Source of the DNA: Achromobacter insolitus
GTDB taxonomy: Bacteria; Pseudomonadota; Gammaproteobacteria; Burkholderiales; Burkholderiaceae_B
Assembly: GCF_002209555.1 (NCBI RefSeq)
Contig: NZ_NJIF01000011.1
Span: 124,001 to 188,000 of the forward strand
Direction of reading: 5' to 3'
DNA length: 64,000 nucleotides
Part shown: positions 16,687 through 23,589 of the stretch, piece after piece
Numbering within the stretch: the stretch's first letter is position 1
How the letters are laid out: every line of letters begins with the position of its first letter
The notes under the pieces: generated by a model
The model's database searches: none
What the model was told of the DNA's origin: nothing
Seen by the model: the letters and a program-made list of their open reading frames with translations, nothing else
Made by a program: the position numbers and the translations under genes

Positions 16687-17409
16687 ATGCGCCAGATCAT
16701 CTTTGACACTGAAACCACCGGACTGGACCCTGCCCAGGGGCATCGCATCGTCGAGATCGGCTGCGTGGAAATGGTCAACCGGATGACCACCGGCAACAAC
16801 CTGCACATCTATCTGAACCCGGACCGCGACAGCGATCCCGAGGCCTTGGCGGTGCACGGCCTGACCACGGAGTTCCTGTCCGACAAGCCCCGCTTTGCCG
16901 ACATCGCGGACGAGTTCGTGAAGTTCATCCAGGGCGCCGAACTGATCGCGCACAACGCGGCGTTCGACGTCAAGTTCTTCAACGCCGAACTCGCCAAGAC
17001 CGGGCGAGGCCCGGTCACCGACTACTGCGAGACGGTCACCGATTCGCTGCTGCACGCGCGTTCGCTGTTCCCCGGCAAGCGCAACTCGCTGGATGCGCTG
17101 TGCGACCGGTTCGGCATTTCCAATGCCCATCGGACGCTGCACGGCGCATTGCTGGACTCGCAGCTGCTGGCGGAAGTCTGGTTGGCCATGACCCGCGGCC
17201 AGGACGCGCTGCTGATCGACGTGGACGACGGCAATAGTGGCGGCGGCATCGGTCTTGAACTGACTCGCTTCGACGCGTCGGGCCTGCCCGTGATCAAGGC
17301 CAGCGAGGCCGAGCTGGCCGAGCACGAAAACTATCTCGCTGCCCTGGATAAGTCCGTGGGCGGGGAGTGCACCTGGCGCAAAATCGAAGCACCGGTGGCG
17401 GCCGCTTGA
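16687..17409 (+). CDS. dnaQ: DNA polymerase III epsilon subunit (proofreading exonuclease)
   Basis: 3'-5' exonuclease of the replicative polymerase. DEDDh motifs are present: D7 and E9 (IFDTETTGLDP), HNAAFDVKFFN, and the final HRTLHGALLDSQLLAEV. There are 240 residues, with a C-terminal tail for binding the alpha subunit. It starts 3 bases after the RND permease stop with only a GGA as ribosome binding site, which suggests translational coupling to an efflux gene. It is followed by tRNA-Val. Confidence 0.96.
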   Translation: MRQIIFDTETTGLDPAQGHRIVEIGCVEMVNRMTTGNNLHIYLNPDRDSDPEALAVHGLTTEFLSDKPRFADIADEFVKFIQGAELIAHNAAFDVKFFNAELAKTGRGPVTDYCETVTDSLLHARSLFPGKRNSLDALCDRFGISNAHRTLHGALLDSQLLAEVWLAMTRGQDALLIDVDDGNSGGGIGLELTRFDASGLPVIKASEAELAEHENYLAALDKSVGGECTWRKIEAPVAAA

Positions 17410-17427
17410 AGTTTTTTTCCTGGCGAC

Positions 17428-17457
17428 TTGCACGCGTTCAAAAAAACGTGCTAATAT
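17428..17457 (+). promoter_or_regulatory. Predicted promoter of tRNA-Val
   Basis: TTGCAC (17428-17433) and TAATAT (17452-17457) are separated by 18 bases and lie just upstream of the tRNA. The start site would be near 17464. Confidence 0.5.
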
Positions 17458-17470
17458 TTCGCCTCTTTCG

Positions 17471-17545
17471 GGGTGGTTAGCTCAGTGGTAGAGCACTGCC
17501 TTCACACGGCAGGGGTCACTGGTTCGAACCCAGTACTACCCACCA
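17471..17545 (+). tRNA. tRNA-Val (anticodon CAC)
   Basis: A complete 75-base cloverleaf. The acceptor GGGTGGT pairs with ACTACCC (one G-U), the D arm is GCTC/GAGC, the anticodon stem is CTGCC/GGCAG with loop TTCACAC (anticodon CAC at 17503-17505), and the T arm is ACTGG-TTCGAAC-CCAGT. The CCA end is encoded at 17543-17545. It reads the valine codon GUG. Confidence 0.97.
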
Positions 17546-17657
17546 AAGACCCTTGGAAGATAACGTAAGCTCCGGTGGTTCCAGACTTATCGTTGTCGGC
17601 GTCCCAAGGTTAAAAGCTGTTCAAGCAGACGCAAAGCAAAAGCAGACCAAAGCAAAG

Positions 17658-17687
17658 AAAGCCAGCCGCGAGGTTGGCTTTTTTGTT
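17658..17687 (+). terminator. Rho-independent terminator after tRNA-Val
   Basis: AAAGCCAGCC (17658-17667) pairs with GGTTGGCTTT (17672-17681) with one G-U, around loop GCGA. A T-rich tail follows. The 112 bases between the tRNA and this hairpin hold no second tRNA and no recognisable gene. Confidence 0.8.
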
Positions 17688-17916
17688 TTTTGCGTTGTTT
17701 TTTGCGCGCGGGGAGGGTTCTTCGCCCGCATTCCAATCAGGGCGCTTTGTCCATGGCGCGCAGACCATTGCGCTGAACCGTCCCTTTCATTACCCTTCTC
17801 TTGATTTGACGCAAGCGGACTCTCATCGATTGAGCCGCGTCGCATGCAAGCCTGACTATCATTGATAACAAAGGCTTTGGCCCGTGGGGCCAGGCGTAGG
17901 CGAACAGGAGAAGGTC
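17688..17916. other. Gene-free gap of about 230 bases
   Basis: No open frame here has a ribosome binding site or recognisable product. It must hold the promoter of the small gene at 17917. I saw no insertion-site repeat copying the tRNA 3' end, so there is no sign of an integrated element. Confidence 0.4.
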
Positions 17917-18084
17917 ATGTCCGAGCACACCACCACCATGTTGATCATCATCGGCGCCGGCGTGGCGCTCATGCTGATCGGCTTCGGGCTGCGCGACCGT
18001 AATCTAGGGATGGGGCTGATGGGCATTGGCCTCATCACGGCCCTGGGCACGATCATCTACAAGGCCTACATCACTTTCTATTGA
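17917..18084 (+). CDS. Small membrane protein of unknown function (55 aa)
   Basis: A strong ribosome binding site (AGGAGAAGG) precedes the ATG at 17917. The product is 55 residues with two predicted membrane helices, MLIIIGAGVALMLIGFGL and MGLMGIGLITALGTII, separated by a short charged loop (RDRNL). I do not recognise the family. The Gly-rich helices suggest helix packing or oligomerisation. It stands alone and converges on yaiI. Confidence 0.65.
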   Translation: MSEHTTTMLIIIGAGVALMLIGFGLRDRNLGMGLMGIGLITALGTIIYKAYITFY

Positions 18085-18108
18085 CGACCAGTCCCGGGCG
18101 GTCGGGAT

Positions 18109-18573
18109 TCAGCCTGTTTGCGCCTTGCGCGCCGCGCGCGCAAGCAGGCTGTCCAACTGGTTGGCGAACGCCTTGCGGTCGGCCTGGCTGAATGACGCCG
18201 GGCCGCCGGTATCGACGCCGCTTGCCCGCAGTTCTTCCATCATGTCCCGCAGCGCCAGCCGTTCCCGTATGGTTCCCGGCGAATAGCGCTCGCCACGGGG
18301 GTTCAGGGCCATCGCGCCTTTTTCCAGCACTTGCGCAGCCAGCGGGATGTCACCGGTGATCACCAGGTCGCCCTGGGCCGCTCGTTCGGCGATATGGGCG
18401 TCGGCGACATCGAAGCCGCGCGGCACCTGGACCGCGCGGATCAGCGGAGAGGGCGGGGTATAGAGCATCTGGTTGGCGACCAGCGTCAGCGGCACCTGCC
18501 AGCGCTGGGCGGCGCGAAACAGGATGTCCTTGATGACTGCGGGGCAGGCGTCCGCATCGACCCAAATGTGCAT
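18109..18573 (-). CDS. yaiI: YaiI/YqxD-family (UPF0178, DUF188) protein
   Basis: A 154-residue protein of the YaiI/YqxD family, which has a PIN-like fold with conserved acidic residues. It begins [17 protein letters not shown], with the characteristic D-A-D-A-C-P, then [21 protein letters not shown] and [11 protein letters not shown] nuclease role is suspected for the family but not proven. It starts 5 bases after the stop of the small gene upstream, so they are one transcript. Confidence 0.88.
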   Translation of the reverse strand: MHIWVDADACPAVIKDILFRAAQRWQVPLTLVANQMLYTPPSPLIRAVQVPRGFDVADAHIAERAAQGDLVITGDIPLAAQVLEKGAMALNPRGERYSPGTIRERLALRDMMEELRASGVDTGGPASFSQADRKAFANQLDSLLARAARKAQTG

Positions 18574-18578
18574 TGCGC

Positions 18579-18845
18579 TTACTTGTCCAGCGCGTTCTGC
18601 AGCACTTCGGCCACGATGTCGTTGGTGGACACGCCGCGCTCTGCGGCCAGGGCGCGCAGCTTGTCGGCATGAGCCTGGCTCAGTTTGAGCGGGAACGGCA
18701 CCAGGCCGGCGGCCTGGTCCAGCTTGCGCTGTTCGCGGCGGTCGAGCACTTGCGAGGCGGTGCCGAAGCGGTCCGGCGTGGCGGCTTGCTTGAGCTGGCC
18801 GGCCAGCTTCAGGGCCTGGTTTTTCTGCAGATCGAATTTATTCAT
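18579..18845 (-). CDS. Small protein with a ribbon-helix-helix-like C-terminus (88 aa)
   Basis: The ATG at 18845 gives [20 protein letters not shown] and an 88-residue product. The N-terminal half is helical and charged. The C-terminal [17 protein letters not shown] with [17 protein letters not shown] resembles a ribbon-helix-helix or coiled regulator pattern, but the match is by eye only. It is encoded 5 bases before yaiI, so it is co-expressed. I do not recognise a named family. Confidence 0.7.
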   Translation of the reverse strand: MNKFDLQKNQALKLAGQLKQAATPDRFGTASQVLDRREQRKLDQAAGLVPFPLKLSQAHADKLRALAAERGVSTNDIVAEVLQNALDK

Positions 18846-18887
18846 GGAAATTCCTGGTAGGGAGCGCAATCATAAGCGCAACCGGCT

Positions 18888-20384
18888 TCAGTGGGGTTTG
18901 CCCTGCTCGAGCTTGGCCAGCCCTTCCTGGGCGCCGTCATGCAGCGGCACGGTCAGGCCGAGCCTGGCAGTGGCCAGGCCGACCTGGGCGCCCTGGGCCG
19001 ATCCCGCCGCCAGCAGGTCCTGTCCCGTCACATAGACCGCGCGCACGATCACCAGGGCTTCGTCCCGGGTAAGGTCGGCGGTGGTGAGCAACAGCGCCGC
19101 CATGCCTACCGTGGGTATCGATTCGCGCTGATTGGGATAGGTGCCGGCCGCAATGTCCAGCGGCATCAGCGCGTCGTCCGCCGCCGTCAACGTCTTGATG
19201 GCGGCGGGGTCCAGAGGCAGCAGTTTCAGGCGGGCCTGGGTCAGGGCATCGCGCAAGGGCGTGGCGGGCACGCCGATCACCTGGGCGGCAGCGTCGACCG
19301 TGCCGGAATTCAGTGCCGGCAGGGACTCCGTGAACGGCGTGTCGACAACCGTGTAGTCGCGGCCGGCCTGCAGGCCGTGGGCAGCCAGCACGTTTTCCAG
19401 CGTGGCGCGCACTGCCGAGCCTTTCGGTCCGAGGGCGATGGTCTTGCCTTTGAGGTCGCGCACCCCGCGCAAGGCGGCGTCGTCGCGCACCACGATGTGG
19501 ACGAGCTCCGGATACAGGCTGCCCAGCGCGCGCAGGCCGGTGAATGGGCCTTGCTCCGCAAATGGTCCCTTGCCGTCGTAGGCAAGCCGCGCCGTGTCGG
19601 CCTGCGCCAGCCCGACCACGGCGTCGCCGCTGCGCAGCAGCGCGATGTTTTCGACGCCGCCGCCGGTGATCAGCGGCGAGACCCGGATCTGCTGCTTGCG
19701 CGCCACGTCGCTCAGGGCCCGCGCGAACGCCACGTACTCACCGCGGTCCGGGCCGCCCGCCAGGGGGTAGCCCTGTTGCAGGCGGGCGAGCCGGCCGTTG
19801 ATGCGCGCCACCGAACGTTCCAGTTCCTGCTGCACCACGTGTTGTGCGGTGCTGGAGGCGCTGTAGGAAACGGAATGGGTGATCTGGTCCAACGTGTCCA
19901 GCAGTTGGCGCGTGACGGGCGGCGGCGCGCCGGTGTCCAGGTTAGGCGCCGCCGCCGCTTTGAATCCGGCCGGCGTCACCAGCTTCCAGCTGTCGCCGTC
20001 CTTGCGATAGATGGCGCTGGCGTGTGCCACGATGCGATCGCCGGCCTGGTTGCCTCCGGATTTCACCCCGCTGATGCTGCGCGGGCCGGCGCCCAGCAGC
20101 GTTACCAGCGCGGCGGCGCCGGGCTGGTCCCAGGCGCCCAGGGTGATGTCGCGTCCAAGATCCAGTTCGACGTCGTAATAGACGACGCGGCGGGTTTCAC
20201 CCGCCGGGGCGCTGCTATCCGATGCCGACCCCATGCGCGTGAGTTCCGCGATCCGGAAGAGGCCCGCGCCGTAGGCGGTGGTCAGGCTGTGTTCGACATC
20301 GGCCCGCAGGGCGTCGGTATCCGGCGCCCGGCCGCAGGCCGCCAGCACCAGGCAAAGACTCAGAATGACGAGGCGTTTGAACAT
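18888..20384 (-). CDS. TAXI-family solute-binding lipoprotein with an extra N-terminal domain
   Basis: A 498-residue lipoprotein (MFKRLVILSLCLVLAACGR, lipobox LAAC). Residues from about 200 to the end are a TAXI-type binding protein: ALSDVARKQQIRVSPLITGGGVENI, LYPELVHIVVRDDAALRGVRDLKGKTIALGPKGSAVRATLENVL, then GVPATPLRDAL. Residues about 25-190 are an extra region (YYDVELDLGRDITLGAWDQPG, IVAHASAIYRKDGDSWKLV) not part of the usual ~320-residue TAXI protein. TAXI proteins normally serve TRAP transporters. Here the start lies 2 bases after the gltS stop, so it is probably a helper of that carrier and may bind glutamate or a related acid. Confidence 0.8.
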   Translation of the reverse strand: MFKRLVILSLCLVLAACGRAPDTDALRADVEHSLTTAYGAGLFRIAELTRMGSASDSSAPAGETRRVVYYDVELDLGRDITLGAWDQPGAAALVTLLGAGPRSISGVKSGGNQAGDRIVAHASAIYRKDGDSWKLVTPAGFKAAAAPNLDTGAPPPVTRQLLDTLDQITHSVSYSASSTAQHVVQQELERSVARINGRLARLQQGYPLAGGPDRGEYVAFARALSDVARKQQIRVSPLITGGGVENIALLRSGDAVVGLAQADTARLAYDGKGPFAEQGPFTGLRALGSLYPELVHIVVRDDAALRGVRDLKGKTIALGPKGSAVRATLENVLAAHGLQAGRDYTVVDTPFTESLPALNSGTVDAAAQVIGVPATPLRDALTQARLKLLPLDPAAIKTLTAADDALMPLDIAAGTYPNQRESIPTVGMAALLLTTADLTRDEALVIVRAVYVTGQDLLAAGSAQGAQVGLATARLGLTVPLHDGAQEGLAKLEQGKPH

Positions 20385-20386
20385 GG

Positions 20387-21595
20387 TCACATACCCCCCA
20401 CGAACGGCAAGGAGATCAGCGACGTCAGCACGATCACATTCAGGATGTCGACCAGGAAGGCGCCGGTGACCGGCACGACGATGAACGCTTCCGGCGCGGG
20501 GCCGTGGCGCCGCGTCAACGCCTGCATGTTGGCGATGGCGGTGGCCGTTGCGCCCAGCGCAAAGCCGCAGAACGCGGCCGACATGATGGCCGCCTCGTAG
20601 TCGCGCTTGAGCATGCGGAACACCACCCAGGCGGCGTACACCGCGCACACCAGAGTTTGCACCGCCAGCATCAGCGCCAGCGGGCCGGCCAGTCGCGCCA
20701 CGCTGGACAGGTCCAGCGTCATCATCGTCATGCCCAGGAACAGAGACAGCGATATGGTGCCGATGATTTCGGTGGCACGGTCGTCCAGCTTCAGGCCCAG
20801 CCGTTCGCCGCCATTGCGGATGAGCACGCCGGTGGCCAGGCACCACAGAAAGTTGGGCAGGCTGACCGGGGCGTCCTCGACCAGCGCGGCCAGGTACCCC
20901 CCGACGACCAGGCAGACCAGCGCCGCGGTCAGGGACACAATGTAGGAGCCCGCGGTGGAGGCCGGGGCGTGTTCCATGAGGTCGGGGGCTTCGTGGCCGT
21001 CGCCGGGAACATGGTCCAGGCTGCCGGCCAATTTGTGCCGCCGCATGATCCATTCGGCCACCGGTCCGCCCACGACGCCGCCCAGCACCAGCCCCAGGGT
21101 GGCGGAGGTCATCGCCAGCGCCATGACGTCCTGGATGTTGTTGAAGTCGGCAAAACGCGTGGCATAGGCGGCGCCCGTGCCGTGTCCGCCCACCAGCGTG
21201 ATGGTGCCGCCCAGAAGACCCATCAGCGGATGCATGTCCAGCAGCCAGGCCATGCCCAGCCCCACCGCGTTCTGCAGCACCAGGAACGGGATCAGGGCCA
21301 GCAGGAAGGCGATCAGCCGCGGGCCGCCCTTGGCCAGCAGCTTCAGGTTGGCGGTCAGGCCGATGCTGCCGAAGAACAGCAGCAGCAAGGTCGGCTTGAT
21401 ACTGGTTTCCAGCGAGACGGAAACGCCGCCCCAGGTCGACAGCAGGTACGCCAGCACGGCGAACAGCAGGCCGCCCACGATGGGGTCGGGAATGCTGTAG
21501 CGCGCCAGGACGCCGATGCGTGTGGTGAGCACACGTCCGATGACCAGGACGAGGCAGCATGCCAGCAGCGATTGAACGGGCGTAAGCGAGATCAT
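20387..21595 (-). CDS. gltS: Sodium/glutamate symporter GltS
   Basis: A 402-residue inner-membrane carrier of the ESS family that imports glutamate with Na+. Family segments are LTTRIGVLARYSIPDPIVGGLLFA, TLLLLFFGSIGLTANLKLL, GGTITLVGGHGTGAAYA in the first re-entrant loop, and FALGATATAIANMQALT in the second. About ten membrane helices are visible. The downstream TAXI lipoprotein begins 2 bases after its stop. The 175-base upstream gap is GC-rich; I see no clear operator in it. Confidence 0.93.
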   Translation of the reverse strand: MISLTPVQSLLACCLVLVIGRVLTTRIGVLARYSIPDPIVGGLLFAVLAYLLSTWGGVSVSLETSIKPTLLLLFFGSIGLTANLKLLAKGGPRLIAFLLALIPFLVLQNAVGLGMAWLLDMHPLMGLLGGTITLVGGHGTGAAYATRFADFNNIQDVMALAMTSATLGLVLGGVVGGPVAEWIMRRHKLAGSLDHVPGDGHEAPDLMEHAPASTAGSYIVSLTAALVCLVVGGYLAALVEDAPVSLPNFLWCLATGVLIRNGGERLGLKLDDRATEIIGTISLSLFLGMTMMTLDLSSVARLAGPLALMLAVQTLVCAVYAAWVVFRMLKRDYEAAIMSAAFCGFALGATATAIANMQALTRRHGPAPEAFIVVPVTGAFLVDILNVIVLTSLISLPFVGGM

Positions 21596-21774
21596 AGATA
21601 CCTTTGCACCCTGTCAGGGCACGGTGAATTTTCTGGCTATTGGAACCCTGCCGCCTCACACGGACTGAGGCTTATGTTACGTCCGCCGCGAGGGCGGTGT
21701 ACATGGGGGCAGGGGGGGCGGCGCGCGGCGCGGAGCCGGGCGGGCAGGGGGTGGCCCGCAGGCGGCCGGAACGG

Positions 21775-22299
21775 TTAGAGCGGAAATGCGCGCGACATGT
21801 ATTGCGCGCGCGGGCCGTAGCCGGCGAGTTTCTCGGCCAGATCGGCGCTGTCCGCGCTGACGGGCCGATAGCCGTGGCGCTGCCAATAGCCCACGGCGGA
21901 CTCCAGGGACACCAGGCTCGCCCGCCGCAGGCCGCCTTCATGCGCGCAGGCCGCGGCGGCGCGCAACAGTGCCTGGCCGACGCCCAGTCCTTGCGCCGAC
22001 GGCGCCACGGCGCAGTCGTGTAGAAACCAGTGATCGGCGTCGGCCGGCAGCATGGCCAGCGCGACGTCTAGCGCGGGCGGCAGCCCGGAATCCCAAGGAT
22101 AGGAAATCAAGTAGCCCAGCAAGCCGTCCTGGCTGGCGGAAGCCTGTGCCTGCGCGACCCAGCAATGGGCGGGGGCGAGCGCAAGGCGATTCTGGAAGAA
22201 GCCCGCGCTTTCCAGCAGGAAACCGGGATAGGCCAGGGTCTGTAGGGCCAGGATGGCGTCGATGTCGCTGGCCTGCATGGGCCGGACTTGATATTGCAT
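21775..22299 (-). CDS. GNAT-family N-acetyltransferase
   Basis: A 174-residue GNAT enzyme transferring an acetyl group from acetyl-CoA to an unknown amine. The acetyl-CoA site is LHDCAVAPSAQGLGVGQALLRAA, close to the R/Q-X-X-G-X-G/A pattern, followed by AVGYWQRHGYRPV in motif B. The ATG at 22299 (MQYQVRPMQASDID) is chosen over an upstream frame opening at 22317. It has the same direction as gltS but a 179-base gap separates them. Confidence 0.82.
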   Translation of the reverse strand: MQYQVRPMQASDIDAILALQTLAYPGFLLESAGFFQNRLALAPAHCWVAQAQASASQDGLLGYLISYPWDSGLPPALDVALAMLPADADHWFLHDCAVAPSAQGLGVGQALLRAAAACAHEGGLRRASLVSLESAVGYWQRHGYRPVSADSADLAEKLAGYGPRAQYMSRAFPL

Positions 22300-22535
22300 G
22301 ACAACCTGCGAAAACAAGAACTCGGGCGCATTTTACCGATGCCCGAGCGGATCCTCGCTTTACAGGGCTTCACAAATTGGGGACACAGGTTCACGCGACT
22401 TTATTGTTTTCAGGGATCGGCTCCCTAGAATTCGCCCTGGACTACCGGCTTTTCAGGACGCGGCGCATTTTATGAAAATTCAACGACCCCTTGCGCATAC
22501 TGCTCGCCATAGTCCTGCATTCCGAGCTTAAAGTC
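22300..22535. promoter_or_regulatory. Divergent intergenic region upstream of the lgm-like locus
   Basis: This 236-base gap holds the promoters of the GNAT gene and of the glycosyltransferase operon. CTCGGGC (22321-22327) and GCCCGAG (22341-22347) form a 7-bp hairpin. An AT-richer stretch (22398-22412) could carry the rightward promoter, but no clear -35/-10 pair was found. Confidence 0.3.
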
Positions 22536-23588
22536 ATGCACATCCAGTTCCGGTCCGAACCCGTCTCCCCGCAAGTATTGACCAAGTCGTTTCCTCTGGA
22601 AGCGGTATGGCCGGCGGCCGAGGTTCCCGTTCCGTATGACACCTGCGTGACCTGCGTCATTCCCTGCCTGAATGAATGCGAGAACCTGCGAGTGTTGCTG
22701 CCGCTGCTGCGCAACCGCCTGGAAACGCTGTGCACGAGCTGGGAGATCATCGTGGCCGATGACGGCAGCACGGACGGCACGGAAGCGCTGATGGCCGAAT
22801 GGACGGAACATGACGGCTTTCGCTATGTGCAACTGTCGCGCAACTTTGGCAAGGAAGCGGCGATCAGCGCCGGTCTTGAAGCGGCCAGTGGCAACGCGGT
22901 GATCTGCCTGGACGCGGACCTGCAGCATCCGCCCGCGCTGATCGAACAGATGCTTGCCCGTTGGGCGGCCGGGGCGGAAATGGTTTACGCCGTGCGCGAG
23001 ACCCGGGCCGACGAATCCTGGGCCAAGCGCGCCGGCGCGCGCTGGTTCTACAAACTGTTGAGCGGCGCGCGGGGCGTGGACGTGCCGGCGCACGCCGGCG
23101 ATTTCCGGCTGATGGACCGCAGCGTGGTGGATGCATTGATCGCGTTGCCCGAACGCACCCGTTTCATGAAGGGCCTGTACGCCTGGGTTGGTTTCAAGGG
23201 CGAGGCGCTGACCTATACGCCCGACGAACGCATGCACGGCGATAGCCGTTTCGGCAGCATGCGGCTGGTCCGGCTGGCGTTGGACGGACTGACCGCCTTC
23301 ACCACCTGGCCGCTGCGCCTGGTCAGCCTGGTCGGCGTGGCGTTCGCCGTGCTGGCGCTGTCCTATGCTGTCTACCTGGTCGGCGAGTACCTGTTCTTTG
23401 GCAACGAGGTCTCCGGTTGGACGACCATCGTGACAGCGGTGCTGTTCTTTGCCGGGGTGAACCTGATTTCGCTGGGCGTGGTGGGCGAATACGTGTCCCG
23501 GATCTTCGATGAAGTGAAGGGGCGTCCGTTGTTCGTCGTGCGCCGGCGCCAAGGCCGGGCTTCGCGGCCAGGCCAAGGCCTGGGCTGA
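22536..23588 (+). CDS. lgmA: Polyprenyl-phosphate glycosyltransferase, LgmA/ArnC-like
   Basis: A 350-residue family 2 glycosyltransferase that should load an amino sugar (GlcNAc in the Bordetella lgm pathway) onto undecaprenyl phosphate. Domain order: catalytic GT2 domain with CVIPCLNECENL, VADDGSTDGTEAL, LSRNFGKEAAI and CLDADLQHP (DXD-type), then two C-terminal membrane helices (LRLVSLVGVAFAVLALSYAVYLV; TAVLFFAGVNLISLGVVGEY). I chose the ATG at 22536. The ArnT-like gene starts 1 base after its stop. The assignment to lgmA rests on the neighbours: ArnT-like, GtrA-like and ChbG-like genes together. Confidence 0.78.
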   Translation: MHIQFRSEPVSPQVLTKSFPLEAVWPAAEVPVPYDTCVTCVIPCLNECENLRVLLPLLRNRLETLCTSWEIIVADDGSTDGTEALMAEWTEHDGFRYVQLSRNFGKEAAISAGLEAASGNAVICLDADLQHPPALIEQMLARWAAGAEMVYAVRETRADESWAKRAGARWFYKLLSGARGVDVPAHAGDFRLMDRSVVDALIALPERTRFMKGLYAWVGFKGEALTYTPDERMHGDSRFGSMRLVRLALDGLTAFTTWPLRLVSLVGVAFAVLALSYAVYLVGEYLFFGNEVSGWTTIVTAVLFFAGVNLISLGVVGEYVSRIFDEVKGRPLFVVRRRQGRASRPGQGLG

Positions 23589-23589
23589 C

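Noticed and set aside
17546..17657. Possible second tRNA or integration site after tRNA-Val
   Set aside because: No cloverleaf can be folded, and no direct repeat of the tRNA 3' end was found within the window.
18888..21659. A single 923-residue frame spanning the TAXI gene and gltS
   Set aside because: Its first half is out of frame with gltS. The TAXI start at 20384, with signal peptide and lipobox, is the real beginning.
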